DNA of 64,000 nucleotides from Arthrobacter psychrolactophilus (GTDB lineage Bacteria > Actinomycetota > Actinomycetes > Actinomycetales > Micrococcaceae). Each line of letters starts with the position of its first letter. Positions within the stretch are counted from its first letter, which is position 1. Shown here one piece after another: positions 52,501-60,348 of the stretch. Below the pieces are notes generated by a model, which worked only from the letters and a program-made list of their open reading frames with translations, was not told the origin of the DNA and ran no database searches. Where the stretch lies: assembly GCF_003219795.1 (NCBI RefSeq), contig NZ_QJVC01000020.1:1-64000 (forward strand), given 5' to 3'. The translations under genes and the position numbers were made by a program.

Positions 52501-53799
52501 CTAGAGCGTAATGCCCAGCAGTGCCTCGATAGCCTCGGCAACGAGCAGGCCGTCCTGTTCCGAAAGCTGTGGGGCTACTGTTGCGGTGGCCGAGAGCGCT
52601 CCCGTGGCCCAGGCATCGATCGCGGCGAGGGCGCGCGGTGCATCCAGATCCTGCGAAAGGGCCGCACGTAGTTCTGCGAGCAGCAGCTCACCGGAGCCAG
52701 CCGGGGCAACACGCAACGCCTTGCGCCAGCGTTCGATGCGGTATTCGGAATCATCGAGCAATTCCTGAGTCCAGAACCAATCGGTGCGGTAGTGATTGGA
52801 CAGGATCGCCGCGCGGATGGCGGCCGGCTCAACGCCTGCGGCACGCAGCTTCGAGACGAGCACCAGGTTCCCGAGGGACTTGCTCATCTTTTCCCCGTCG
52901 AGTCCCACCATGCCGGTGTGGGCGTAGTGGCGGGCCATCGTGGTTTCTTCTAGAGCAAAAGCGTGTCCGGCACCCATTTCGTGGTGCGGGAAGACGAGGT
53001 CGCTGCCGCCGCCTTGGACCGTGAACGGCTTCGGCAAGAAGCGCTGGGCGATCACGGTGCACTCGATGTGCCAGCCGGGGCGGCCCGCACCCAAGGTGCC
53101 ACCATCCCAGGACGGCTCACCGTCGCGGGCAACACGCCACAAGAGGGCATCGAGCGGGTGTCGCTTGCCGGAACGCTGCGGGTCTCCGCCGCGCTCGGCA
53201 AAAACGGGAAGCATTTCTTCCTCGGTGAGCCCGGAGATCTGACCCAACCACCACGGGGCGTCCGGTCCACTGACCTTTGCGGCAGCCGAGGCGGCGGCGA
53301 CGGAGAAGTAGATATCGCCGTCGGGCTCCCCCTCGGTACCGGTGACCGGGTAAGCGATCCCGGCGGCAATGAGCTTCTCCACCTCGGGAACGATCCACTC
53401 AATCGCCTCAACGGCACCGATGTAGTGCTCGGGGGCGAGGACGTTCAGGGCTTCCATATCGGCATGAAAGAGTTCCGTCTGCTCGATGGCCAGCTCACGC
53501 CAGTCGACGCTGTCACGAATGGCGCGCTCGAGCAGCGGGTCATCAATATCTGTGACATTTTGCACATACCGCACCTCGCGATTTTGGTCGCGCCAGGCCC
53601 GATTGAGCAGATCGAAGGCGACATAGGTCGCGGCGTGGCCCATATGAGTGGCGTCATACGGGGTGATGCCACAGACATAGAGGCTGGCCGGTTCTGACTC
53701 CGGCAGTGGAACGACGCGCTGAGCGGTGGTTTCGTGCAGATGGATGGCCGGCATAACGCCAGGCAGCTGAGGGAGGGCATGGGACTTCCAAGTTTTCAC
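52501..53799 (-). CDS. mshC: Mycothiol cysteine ligase MshC
   Basis: The 432-residue protein is a class I tRNA-synthetase-like ligase: [25 protein letters not shown] (THMGH, the HIGH motif; Cys43 zinc ligand), [29 protein letters not shown] and [19 protein letters not shown] (KMSKS). The [12 protein letters not shown] block separates MshC from CysS. It joins cysteine to GlcN-inositol in mycothiol synthesis. It follows uppP by 27 bp, as in related actinobacteria. Confidence 0.96.
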   Translation of the reverse strand: MKTWKSHALPQLPGVMPAIHLHETTAQRVVPLPESEPASLYVCGITPYDATHMGHAATYVAFDLLNRAWRDQNREVRYVQNVTDIDDPLLERAIRDSVDWRELAIEQTELFHADMEALNVLAPEHYIGAVEAIEWIVPEVEKLIAAGIAYPVTGTEGEPDGDIYFSVAAASAAAKVSGPDAPWWLGQISGLTEEEMLPVFAERGGDPQRSGKRHPLDALLWRVARDGEPSWDGGTLGAGRPGWHIECTVIAQRFLPKPFTVQGGGSDLVFPHHEMGAGHAFALEETTMARHYAHTGMVGLDGEKMSKSLGNLVLVSKLRAAGVEPAAIRAAILSNHYRTDWFWTQELLDDSEYRIERWRKALRVAPAGSGELLLAELRAALSQDLDAPRALAAIDAWATGALSATATVAPQLSEQDGLLVAEAIEALLGITL

Positions 53800-53826
53800 A
53801 GAGCTAAGCCTATAGGCCAGAGCGCA

Positions 53827-54663
53827 TTATGACGTGATGACCCCGGTGCCGAGCAGGATGAAGAGCAAGAGGCCCAGGCAAATGCGGTACCAAACGAAAG
53901 GCCTAAAGCTCTTGGTCGAGATGAACTTCAGGAACCAGCCGATGATGAGGTAGCCGACCACAAAAGCAATGACCGTCGCCAGGGCAGTTTCCCCGATACC
54001 AAAGGGCCCCTGGGCGCCTTCGTGCTTGGCAAAAATCTTGTAGAGCTCATAGAAACCACTGCCAAAAACGGCGGGAATGGCCAGCAGGAAGGAGTAGCGG
54101 GCGGCGGCCTCGCGGGTGTAACCCATGAGGAGGCCGGCCGTGATCGTGCCGCCGGAGCGGGATACGCCGGGGATGAGCGCCAGGGCCTGTGCCAAACCAA
54201 AAATGATGCCGTGCTTGAGCGTGAGCTTCTTGATGTCGCGCTCCTGGCTGGCGACCTTGTCGGCCACGGCCAGAATCAGACCAAAGACGATCAAGGTGGT
54301 GGCCACGATCCACAGATTGCGTAGCGTCGATTCAATATGGCTCTGGAACACGACACCGAGCAGGGCGATCGGGAGGCTGCCGAGAATGACCAGCCAGCCC
54401 ATCCGCGCATCTGGATCGTTCCGGGCGACGCGGCCACGCAGAGATCCCCACCACGCGCTGATAATCCGGACGATGTCACGCCAAAAGAACACGAGCACTG
54501 CTGTTTCGGTACCTAATTGACTCACGGCCGTAAAGGCAGCCCCCGGATCAGCACCCGAAGGCAGGAATTTTCCGACGACAAAGAGATGGGCGCTTGAGGA
54601 AATCGGGAGGAATTCCGTCAGGCCTTGCACGAGGCCTAAGAAGGCTGCTTCAAACCAGTTCAC
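53827..54663 (-). CDS. uppP: Undecaprenyl-diphosphatase UppP
   Basis: The 278-residue protein has eight hydrophobic segments and both UppP motifs: [21 protein letters not shown] (E and SSSAH) near the N-terminus and [36 protein letters not shown] later (PGxSRSG). It recycles undecaprenyl diphosphate for peptidoglycan synthesis and gives bacitracin tolerance. It is the first gene before mshC on the minus strand. Confidence 0.96.
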   Translation of the reverse strand: MNWFEAAFLGLVQGLTEFLPISSSAHLFVVGKFLPSGADPGAAFTAVSQLGTETAVLVFFWRDIVRIISAWWGSLRGRVARNDPDARMGWLVILGSLPIALLGVVFQSHIESTLRNLWIVATTLIVFGLILAVADKVASQERDIKKLTLKHGIIFGLAQALALIPGVSRSGGTITAGLLMGYTREAAARYSFLLAIPAVFGSGFYELYKIFAKHEGAQGPFGIGETALATVIAFVVGYLIIGWFLKFISTKSFRPFVWYRICLGLLLFILLGTGVITS

Positions 54664-54756
54664 GCGTTTCAGCCTAGAGCATTTTAACCCTGTGGCCGGT
54701 TCGCCCTGGACTATGTGGCGCGTAATGCACCATTAAGTCCCCGTAAGCTTGCAGCT

Positions 54757-55695
54757 ATGGAACAAAGATTCATGGGCACCAGCGGCTTGCGCGTGTCCAC
54801 GCTCACACTGGGCACAATGACCTGGGGCAATGAGACAGACGCCGAGACGGCACGGGCACAGTTACGCGACTTCCTCGACGCCGGAGGCACCACGCTCGAC
54901 ACCGCTGTCAGCTATGTTGAGGGCCGCAGCGAGGCCATCCTGGGTGAGTTGATCGGCGACGTCGTGCCGCGCTGTGATGTGGTGTTGGTCTCAAAGGCAG
55001 GCATCAGCCACCGTCGCGGCAAACGCATGGTGGATACCTCTCGTCGCGCCATGCTCAGCGGCTTGGACGCCTCGCTGGCCAGGCTCGGAACTGATCATCT
55101 GGATTTGTGGCTCGCCAATATTTGGGATGAGAACGTCCCGCTTGAGGAAACACTCGGAGCGCTCGAGTACGCCGTGAGTTCCGGTCGCGTCCGCTATGCC
55201 GGCGTGTCCAACTACAACGGCTGGCAGCTGGCCCGGGCCGCCACCTTGAGCGAAACCCCGCTGATCGCCAATCAGGTCGAATATTCCCTGGTGGCCCGTC
55301 ACGCCGAGCAGGAAATACTTCCAGCGGCCGAACATGTCGGCGCCGGAATCATGTGCTGGGCTCCCCTGGGTCGAGGCGTCTTGACGGGCAAGTACCGTGG
55401 CCACCTCCCCGCAGATTCTCGGGGCGCCAGTGACACCATGAGCGCGTATGTGGAAAAGTACCTGCAGGGCCGTCCGGCGCGGATGACCGAGGCGCTCATG
55501 ACGGCCGCCAACGGTTTGGGGCGAGCCCCCTTGGATGTTGCACTGAGCTGGTTGTTGGGGCATTCGGCGGTCTCGAGTGCCGTTATCGGGCCACGCACTC
55601 AGGAGCAGCTCAAGGAAATTCTCGACTCTTCGCTGGCTCCGCTGCCGGAACAAATCGTGACCGTCTTGAGTGAAGTCTCACGTCTGAAGAATTAA
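54757..55695 (+). CDS. Aldo/keto reductase with altered active site
   Basis: The ATG at 54757 gives 312 residues: GLRVSTLTLGTMTWGNETD, then GGTTLDTAVSYVEGRSEAILGELI (Asp49, Tyr53), VLVSKAGI (Lys80), and DHLDLWLANIWDENVPLEETLGALE. At the position of the catalytic His (usually IH), Asn121 is found. The cofactor part (VIGPRTQEQLKEIL) is normal. It may be a diverged AKR of the KAB/YajO-like branch with changed chemistry. It diverges from uppP. Confidence 0.9.
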   Translation: MEQRFMGTSGLRVSTLTLGTMTWGNETDAETARAQLRDFLDAGGTTLDTAVSYVEGRSEAILGELIGDVVPRCDVVLVSKAGISHRRGKRMVDTSRRAMLSGLDASLARLGTDHLDLWLANIWDENVPLEETLGALEYAVSSGRVRYAGVSNYNGWQLARAATLSETPLIANQVEYSLVARHAEQEILPAAEHVGAGIMCWAPLGRGVLTGKYRGHLPADSRGASDTMSAYVEKYLQGRPARMTEALMTAANGLGRAPLDVALSWLLGHSAVSSAVIGPRTQEQLKEILDSSLAPLPEQIVTVLSEVSRLKN

Positions 55696-55696
55696 A

Positions 55697-55737
55697 AAAG
55701 CGTCTGGGCCCCTCCAATGGAGGGGCCCAGACGCTTT
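55697..55737. terminator. Bidirectional terminator after the aldo/keto reductase gene
   Basis: A perfect 19-bp inverted repeat (55697-55715 and 55719-55737) with a 3-nt loop carries an A run at its left and T run at its right, between two convergent genes. It is a very strong intrinsic terminator in both directions. Confidence 0.93.
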
Positions 55738-55754
55738 AAAAGTGTGTAACCGAG

Positions 55755-56042
55755 TTACTGCTGATCGGCCGCTTCAGGCTCAGCGGTGTCGTCCTCGTCG
55801 TCGCTGTCCTCATCGTCTTCTTCATCAAAGTCGCCTTCGTCTTCGCCGTAGATCACCAGCGGTGTCACCTCGTCGAAAGCGTCAAACAAGGCTTCCTCGT
55901 AGGCTTCAAAGGCATCGATGATGCCCAGGAAGGTTGCTTCAACGATGGGGTCTTCTTCGCCTCGGCGCGCAGAGGCGGCCACGAGGTGTTCTTCTAAGGC
56001 TGCGGTTAGGGAATTCAATGCGGCGCGGGGATCGATGCTCAT
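55755..56042 (-). CDS. Small acidic protein
   Basis: The 95-residue protein has an N-terminal helical half (DPRAALNSLTAALEEHLVAASARRGEEDPIVEATFLGIIDAFEAYEEALFDAFDEVTPL) and a C-terminal run made almost entirely of Asp and Glu. It resembles small proteins annotated as primosomal-like in Micrococcaceae, but I cannot support a function. The acidic tail suggests a partner with a basic surface, such as a nucleic-acid-binding protein. Confidence 0.75.
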   Translation of the reverse strand: MSIDPRAALNSLTAALEEHLVAASARRGEEDPIVEATFLGIIDAFEAYEEALFDAFDEVTPLVIYGEDEGDFDEEDDEDSDDEDDTAEPEAADQQ

Positions 56043-56173
56043 GCGATTGACGGTACCAGTCGCCGTGCGAACTTGAAAGTCCTTTTAATGTGTTGCGACT
56101 CCGCCCCCTGACACGCGGTAGCGTTAGATCAGGAACATCGGGTTCCCCCGATCATTGGAAGATGGGACGGTCC

Positions 56174-56413
56174 ATGCGAGAAACGTTGAAACCGGCGAAA
56201 ACCGGACAGGGCGCTCCTACCCGGCAGTTTGAGTATCTTGTGATCAGTGTCGCAGCGAATGAATCGGTTCCCGGCGCTTATCAGCGCCTACGCGAACACG
56301 CCGAGTACGGCAAGTGGGAGCTCGAACGCAGCACCTTGTTCATGGGCGGAGAACGTCGCTATCTCATGCGGCGCAAGGTCTTCCGCGTCGAGCGGACCTT
56401 GGACGTCTTCTAA
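56174..56413 (+). CDS. DUF5703 family protein
   Basis: Starting at the ATG at 56174, the 79-residue protein has the DUF5703 core: FEYLVISVAANESVPGAYQRLREHAEYGKWELERSTLFMGGERRYLMRRKVFR. Members are small actinobacterial proteins of unknown function. In Mycobacterium, a homologue (Rv2137c) adjoins uppP. Upstream ATG codons (56162) are possible. It ends 3 bp before the stop of the convergent acyl-CoA dehydrogenase gene. Confidence 0.8.
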   Translation: MRETLKPAKTGQGAPTRQFEYLVISVAANESVPGAYQRLREHAEYGKWELERSTLFMGGERRYLMRRKVFRVERTLDVF

Positions 56414-56415
56414 CC

Positions 56416-57573
56416 TCAGTCCTCGAGCGGTCCCAGCCAGGCCGAGGCAATCGTGGAATGGGCCGACTCCTCATCCGAGGGATGGAACATGCCTGCCAGG
56501 ACATCCCTGTACAGCCGTCCCAACTCACTGCCAGCAAAGTAGCTGGAGCCACCGCTGACCCGAATGATGAGGTCAACCACGGTCCGTGCCGTCTCGGTGG
56601 CCCGCACCTTCAGCCCCACAAGCTTGGGGAACCACTGCCCGCCATGATCGACCCCGTGATCAACGTCTCGGGCGATCGTCTCCAGCTGTGGGTACAGCCC
56701 GTCCATGGCCATGGCGGCATCGGCAATCCGCCAGCGAATATCGGGGTCTTGGGCGTAGCTCTTGCCCGTCTTCTGGGATCTGCGCTGGTGCACGGTGGCG
56801 ACACCGAGCTGCAGCGCCCGTTCACCGAGCCCTGTGTAGACGGCGGCCAGCAGGGTTTCGAAGCAGGCAAAGATCGCAAAAATGAGCGGATCCGCGGTGG
56901 GTCCGACGGGCAACTTCCGAAAGACCCGATCCGCTGGCGCGATGGCACCGTGGAGCACGGTGGTGTTTGACTGGCTGGCCCGCATGCCCAGCGTGTTCCA
57001 GTCGTCCTTGATGGTGTATCCGGGCGTCTGGCGCGTAATAAAGGCGTGCACCAGGGCAGGCTCCGCCCCTGAACTGTCCTTGCCAAAGATCCCCAGCCGC
57101 GTCCAGGCCGGGGACAGGGAGGTGAAAATCTTGGTCCCCGTGAACGAGTAGCCCCCGTCCGGCAGGGGCTGGGCCACCGTGTTGGAGTCGAAGAGCACCT
57201 GATCGTTGCCGGCCTCGGAGTTGCCGAAGGCAAAGACCTCACCCGCGACGGCCTCCTGCAAGACAAAGCGCAGCGAGTCATCTCCGCGCTGAGCCAAAAG
57301 ATGTGCGACGCCGGTCCACACCAAATGCATGTTGATCGCCAAGGCTGTGGCCGGGGCAGCCGTCGCCAACCTTCGTTGCGCGGCGGCGACCTGTTCCAGA
57401 CCAAAGCCGAGTCCGCCGTCGTTCTTGTGGGCAAACATTCGCAGGTACCCCTGGGCTTTGAGCTCGGCGAGATCCTCGTGGAAAAATTCATTGCGCTCGT
57501 CGTAGCCCTGGGCGCGGGCACGACAACGCTCCAGCAACTCATCCGGGAGCAGCTCGCTGAGCTCGTGACTCAT
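56416..57573 (-). CDS. Acyl-CoA dehydrogenase family protein
   Basis: The 385-residue protein has the ACAD fold order: an N-terminal helical domain (FFHEDLAELKAQGYLRMFAHKNDGGLGFGLEQ), the beta domain with VFAFGNSEAGNDQV and YSFTGTKIFTSLSPAWTRLGIFG, and the C-terminal helical domain with LLAAVYTGLGERALQLGVATVHQRRSQKTGKSYA and SGGSSYFAGSELGRLYRDVLAGMFHPSDEE. The position of the usual catalytic Glu is not obvious, and the end resembles DszC/SfnB-type flavin enzymes. It follows the M20 peptidase gene by 12 bp. Confidence 0.9.
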   Translation of the reverse strand: MSHELSELLPDELLERCRARAQGYDERNEFFHEDLAELKAQGYLRMFAHKNDGGLGFGLEQVAAAQRRLATAAPATALAINMHLVWTGVAHLLAQRGDDSLRFVLQEAVAGEVFAFGNSEAGNDQVLFDSNTVAQPLPDGGYSFTGTKIFTSLSPAWTRLGIFGKDSSGAEPALVHAFITRQTPGYTIKDDWNTLGMRASQSNTTVLHGAIAPADRVFRKLPVGPTADPLIFAIFACFETLLAAVYTGLGERALQLGVATVHQRRSQKTGKSYAQDPDIRWRIADAAMAMDGLYPQLETIARDVDHGVDHGGQWFPKLVGLKVRATETARTVVDLIIRVSGGSSYFAGSELGRLYRDVLAGMFHPSDEESAHSTIASAWLGPLED

Positions 57574-57585
57574 GGGTGGACTCCT

Positions 57586-58890
57586 TTAGTAGTTGCTCAG
57601 CAGACGGTCCAGCACGCGGGCGCCAAACTTCAGCGAGTCCACGGGGACGCGCTCGTCGACGCCGTGGAACATGCCGGTGAAGTCCAGATCCGCGGGCAGC
57701 TGCAGCGGGGCGAAACCGTAGCCCGTGATGCCCAGGCGACTCAGGGACTTATTGTCGGTGCCGCCGGACAAGGTGTACGGCAGGACCGTGGATCCGGGAT
57801 CCTCGAAATGCAGGGAGTCGATCATGGCGTCCACCAGATTGCCCGCGAACGGGGTTTCCAAGGAGACGTCATTGTGAATCGTGGAGATGTCGATACCCTC
57901 GCCAGCCAATTCGCGCACGAGTTCCAGGACCTGTTCATGCTGTCCCGGCAGTGTGCGGATATCGATCATGGCCTCGGCGGTACCGGGGATGACGTTGGCC
58001 TTGTAGCCACTCTTGAGGTACGTCGGGTTGGCCGTGTTTTGCAAGGTTGCCCCGACAAAGCGCGAGACCGTGCCCAATTGGCTCAGGAGAGTCTCGGGGT
58101 TGGACTCGTCAAACTCGACGCCCGTGAGCTCCGAGACGCCCTCGAGGAAGGCGCGCGTCGTGTCGGTGTACTCGATGGGCCATTCATGATCGCCAATGCG
58201 GGTCACGGCCCGGGCCAGCCGGGTCACGGCATTGTCGGTATTGATGTGCGAACCATGACCGGCACGCCCATGCGCTGTGAGTCGTAGCCAAGCCAGACCC
58301 TTTTCCGCCGTCTGCAACAGATAGGCGCGCTTGCCGTTGATGTCGGTAGAGAAGCCGCCCACCTCGGAGATAGCCTCGGTGGCACCTTCAAAGAGATCGG
58401 GGCGGTTGTCCACCGTCCAGCGTGCGCCATAGGCGCCGCCGGCCTCCTCGTCAGCAAAGAAACCAAAGATGATGTCGCGCTTGGGCTTCCTGCCGTCCCG
58501 GCCCATGGAGCGCATGACACTGAGGATCATGGCGTCCATGTCCTTCATGTCCACGGCGCCGCGACCCCAGATCAAACCATCGCGCTCCTCGCCGCCAAAA
58601 GGATCCACGCTCCAGTCGCTGGCCTCAGCGGGGACCACATCGAGGTGCCCGTGCACCACGAGTGCTGGCAGCGACGAGTCGCTGCCCTCGATGCGGGTGA
58701 CCACATTGGCCCGGCCCGGGGAAGACTCGTACAGCTCGGGCGAGAGTCCCACCTCCGAAATCAGGGCCGCCGTGTGCTCGGCAATGGCACGCTCCCCCGG
58801 CCCCTGGTTGTCGGCGTAGTTACTCGTATCGAAACGGATGAGATCAGCACAGATGCCGGCAACCTCGTCCTGCGGCTTGACGGTATTCAC
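57586..58890 (-). CDS. M20 family metallopeptidase
   Basis: The 434-residue protein has PALVVHGHLDVVPAEASDWSVDPFGGEERDGLIWGRGAVDMKDMDA (first metal ligands), FGFFADEEAGGAYGARW (general base Glu and metal Glu) and AHGRAGHGSHINTDNAVTRL in the dimerisation region, with the final His in LSGGTDNKSLSRLG-type context altered. It belongs to the dipeptidase/ArgE/DapE-like group; the closest Mycobacterium counterpart is Rv2141c. Substrate unknown. Confidence 0.93.
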   Translation of the reverse strand: MNTVKPQDEVAGICADLIRFDTSNYADNQGPGERAIAEHTAALISEVGLSPELYESSPGRANVVTRIEGSDSSLPALVVHGHLDVVPAEASDWSVDPFGGEERDGLIWGRGAVDMKDMDAMILSVMRSMGRDGRKPKRDIIFGFFADEEAGGAYGARWTVDNRPDLFEGATEAISEVGGFSTDINGKRAYLLQTAEKGLAWLRLTAHGRAGHGSHINTDNAVTRLARAVTRIGDHEWPIEYTDTTRAFLEGVSELTGVEFDESNPETLLSQLGTVSRFVGATLQNTANPTYLKSGYKANVIPGTAEAMIDIRTLPGQHEQVLELVRELAGEGIDISTIHNDVSLETPFAGNLVDAMIDSLHFEDPGSTVLPYTLSGGTDNKSLSRLGITGYGFAPLQLPADLDFTGMFHGVDERVPVDSLKFGARVLDRLLSNY

Positions 58891-59078
58891 GGGATAACTC
58901 CTTTGTGGGATGACTTACAACCACCCTACCTTTCGGGCTGTTTGAGCGCCCGAGAACCGTCAGAAATGGACCTCTTGGCCATGATTTTTGTTTCTTCAAA
59001 AACTCGTGTATTGTTTTCATCGCTGCTGCGGCGGGCAACGATTCAACTGCAAGGACGAATCGGTTCGCTGTGATCACT

Positions 59079-59161
59079 GCGCGAGTGGCGGAATGGCAGA
59101 CGCGCCAGCTTGAGGTGCTGGTCCTGGAAACGGGGTGAGGGTTCAAGTCCCTTCTCGCGCA
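59079..59161 (+). tRNA. tRNA-Leu(GAG), copy 1
   Basis: The 83-nt sequence folds as a class II tRNA: acceptor GCGCGAG / CTCGCGC, anticodon stem CCAGC / GCTGG with loop TTGAGGT (anticodon GAG), a long variable arm, and T arm with GGTTCAAGTCC. The discriminator is A and CCA is not encoded. Confidence 0.97.
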
Positions 59162-59167
59162 CTGACA

Positions 59168-59204
59168 GACTCCCTAAGAACTACGGTTCTTAGGGAGTCT
59201 TTTG
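59168..59204 (+). terminator. Terminator of tRNA-Leu copy 1
   Basis: Perfect 14-bp arms (GACTCCCTAAGAAC and its complement) with a TACG loop are followed by TTTT, 7 bp after the tRNA. Confidence 0.93.
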
Positions 59205-59384
59205 TTTTCCCAAAAACTATTGGATCAAATTGCGCCGCTTTATGATTTGAATCACTAAATGCGAAATTCACCCCTCCACATGGATCTCGATAGGACAATT
59301 GAGAAGAAATCGTGTATTGTTTTCATCGCTGCTTCGGAGAGCAACGATTCAACCGAAAGGAAGAATTGGCTCCCCGTGATCACT

Positions 59385-59467
59385 GCGCGAGTGGCGGAAT
59401 GGCAGACGCGCCAGCTTGAGGTGCTGGTCCTGGAAACGGGGTGAGGGTTCAAGTCCCTTCTCGCGCA
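59385..59467 (+). tRNA. tRNA-Leu(GAG), copy 2
   Basis: This sequence is identical to copy 1 over all 83 nt, including the GAG anticodon and variable arm. It lies 306 bp downstream on the same strand, with its own leader and terminator, so the two are separately transcribed. Confidence 0.97.
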
Positions 59468-59473
59468 CTGACA

Positions 59474-59510
59474 GACTCCCTAAGAACTACGGTTCTTAGG
59501 GAGTCTTTTG
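59474..59510 (+). terminator. Terminator of tRNA-Leu copy 2
   Basis: Identical to the first terminator: perfect 14-bp arms, TACG loop and a T run, 7 bp after the second tRNA. Confidence 0.93.
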
Positions 59511-59569
59511 TTTTCCCCGCTGTTCCCCACACATTGCCGGGCCGGCCCGGTCCGGATGAAGGAGAAGCC

Positions 59570-60307
59570 ATGGACGCCACGGCACACAAAGCCAAAAAGA
59601 CCCTCAAGCTCATCACCGCACTCCTAGCGAAGGCGGAAAACACGCCGTATCCCGCCGAGGCGCAAACCTTCCAGGAGCACGCCGAGCGGCTCATGGTGCG
59701 CTATGGCATTGAACAGGCCACAATCGACGCCGAGGCGGGCAGGCGTGGCAAGCCCCAGGAAGCCATGGTGGAGGAACGCTTTGAGCTTTTCGGCAGCTAT
59801 CGCGTCGGCCAGGCGATCGGCTTCAGCGCCATCGCCCACGCCTTCTCCACGGTTCGGGTGCTCCAGTCCACCACGAGCACGAAGAAAATCCTGTTCCTCA
59901 TCGGCGCCGAGTCCGATGTCCAGCAGGTGCTGCGCCTCTTTAACTCCCTGCAGCAGCAACTCACGAGCGCCCAACACATCTGGTGGCTGAACTACCCGTA
60001 CAAGGATGTTCTGACGGCGCACGAAAAAACCTTGGAGCGACGACAATTTCAGCTGGGCTTCCTGACCACCGTGGCCGGGCGCATCATGCACCTGTACTCC
60101 CAGGAGTCGCAGGCGGCCGACCCCGGCACCGCGCTGGTTCTGACGGGCCGTAAGGAACGCGCCGACGACCACGTGCGGCTCTTGTACCCCACTGTGCGCA
60201 ACGCCAGATCGCAGAGCATCGCGTATGGCTCCAGCCACGCTCATGCGGCCGGGAGCCACGCCGGCGCCCAGGCCAGTGTCAATAGCGAAATCCAGGAGAG
60301 CAGTTAG
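59570..60307 (+). CDS. DUF2786 family protein
   Basis: The ATG at 59570, behind GAAGGAG, gives 245 residues. The first 45 residues (KTLKLITALLAKAENTPYPAEAQTFQEHAERLMVRYGIEQATI) are the DUF2786 helical module. A second region with FSTVRVLQSTTSTKKILFLIGAESDVQQVLRLFNSLQQQL follows, and the tail is rich in His/Ala/Ser. The function is unknown; related proteins occur in phages and plasmids as well as chromosomes. Confidence 0.85.
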   Translation: MDATAHKAKKTLKLITALLAKAENTPYPAEAQTFQEHAERLMVRYGIEQATIDAEAGRRGKPQEAMVEERFELFGSYRVGQAIGFSAIAHAFSTVRVLQSTTSTKKILFLIGAESDVQQVLRLFNSLQQQLTSAQHIWWLNYPYKDVLTAHEKTLERRQFQLGFLTTVAGRIMHLYSQESQAADPGTALVLTGRKERADDHVRLLYPTVRNARSQSIAYGSSHAHAAGSHAGAQASVNSEIQESS

Positions 60308-60348
60308 GCTAAGGGCACCACTCCCCCGGCAGCAGAGGCCCCGCATTG

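Larger units (their letters stand above)
59005..59517 (+). repeat. 207-bp tandem duplication carrying tRNA-Leu units
   Basis: Unit 1 (59005-59211) and unit 2 (59311-59517) match almost base for base at an offset of 306 bp. Each contains a promoter-like leader, a tRNA-Leu(GAG) gene and its terminator. The leader shows a few differences; the tRNA and terminator are identical. The 99 bp between the units is unrelated. Confidence 0.9.

Noticed and set aside
57301-58287. 328-codon plus-strand frame spanning the acyl-CoA dehydrogenase and M20 genes
   Set aside because: Opposite to two convincing genes and without any domain features.
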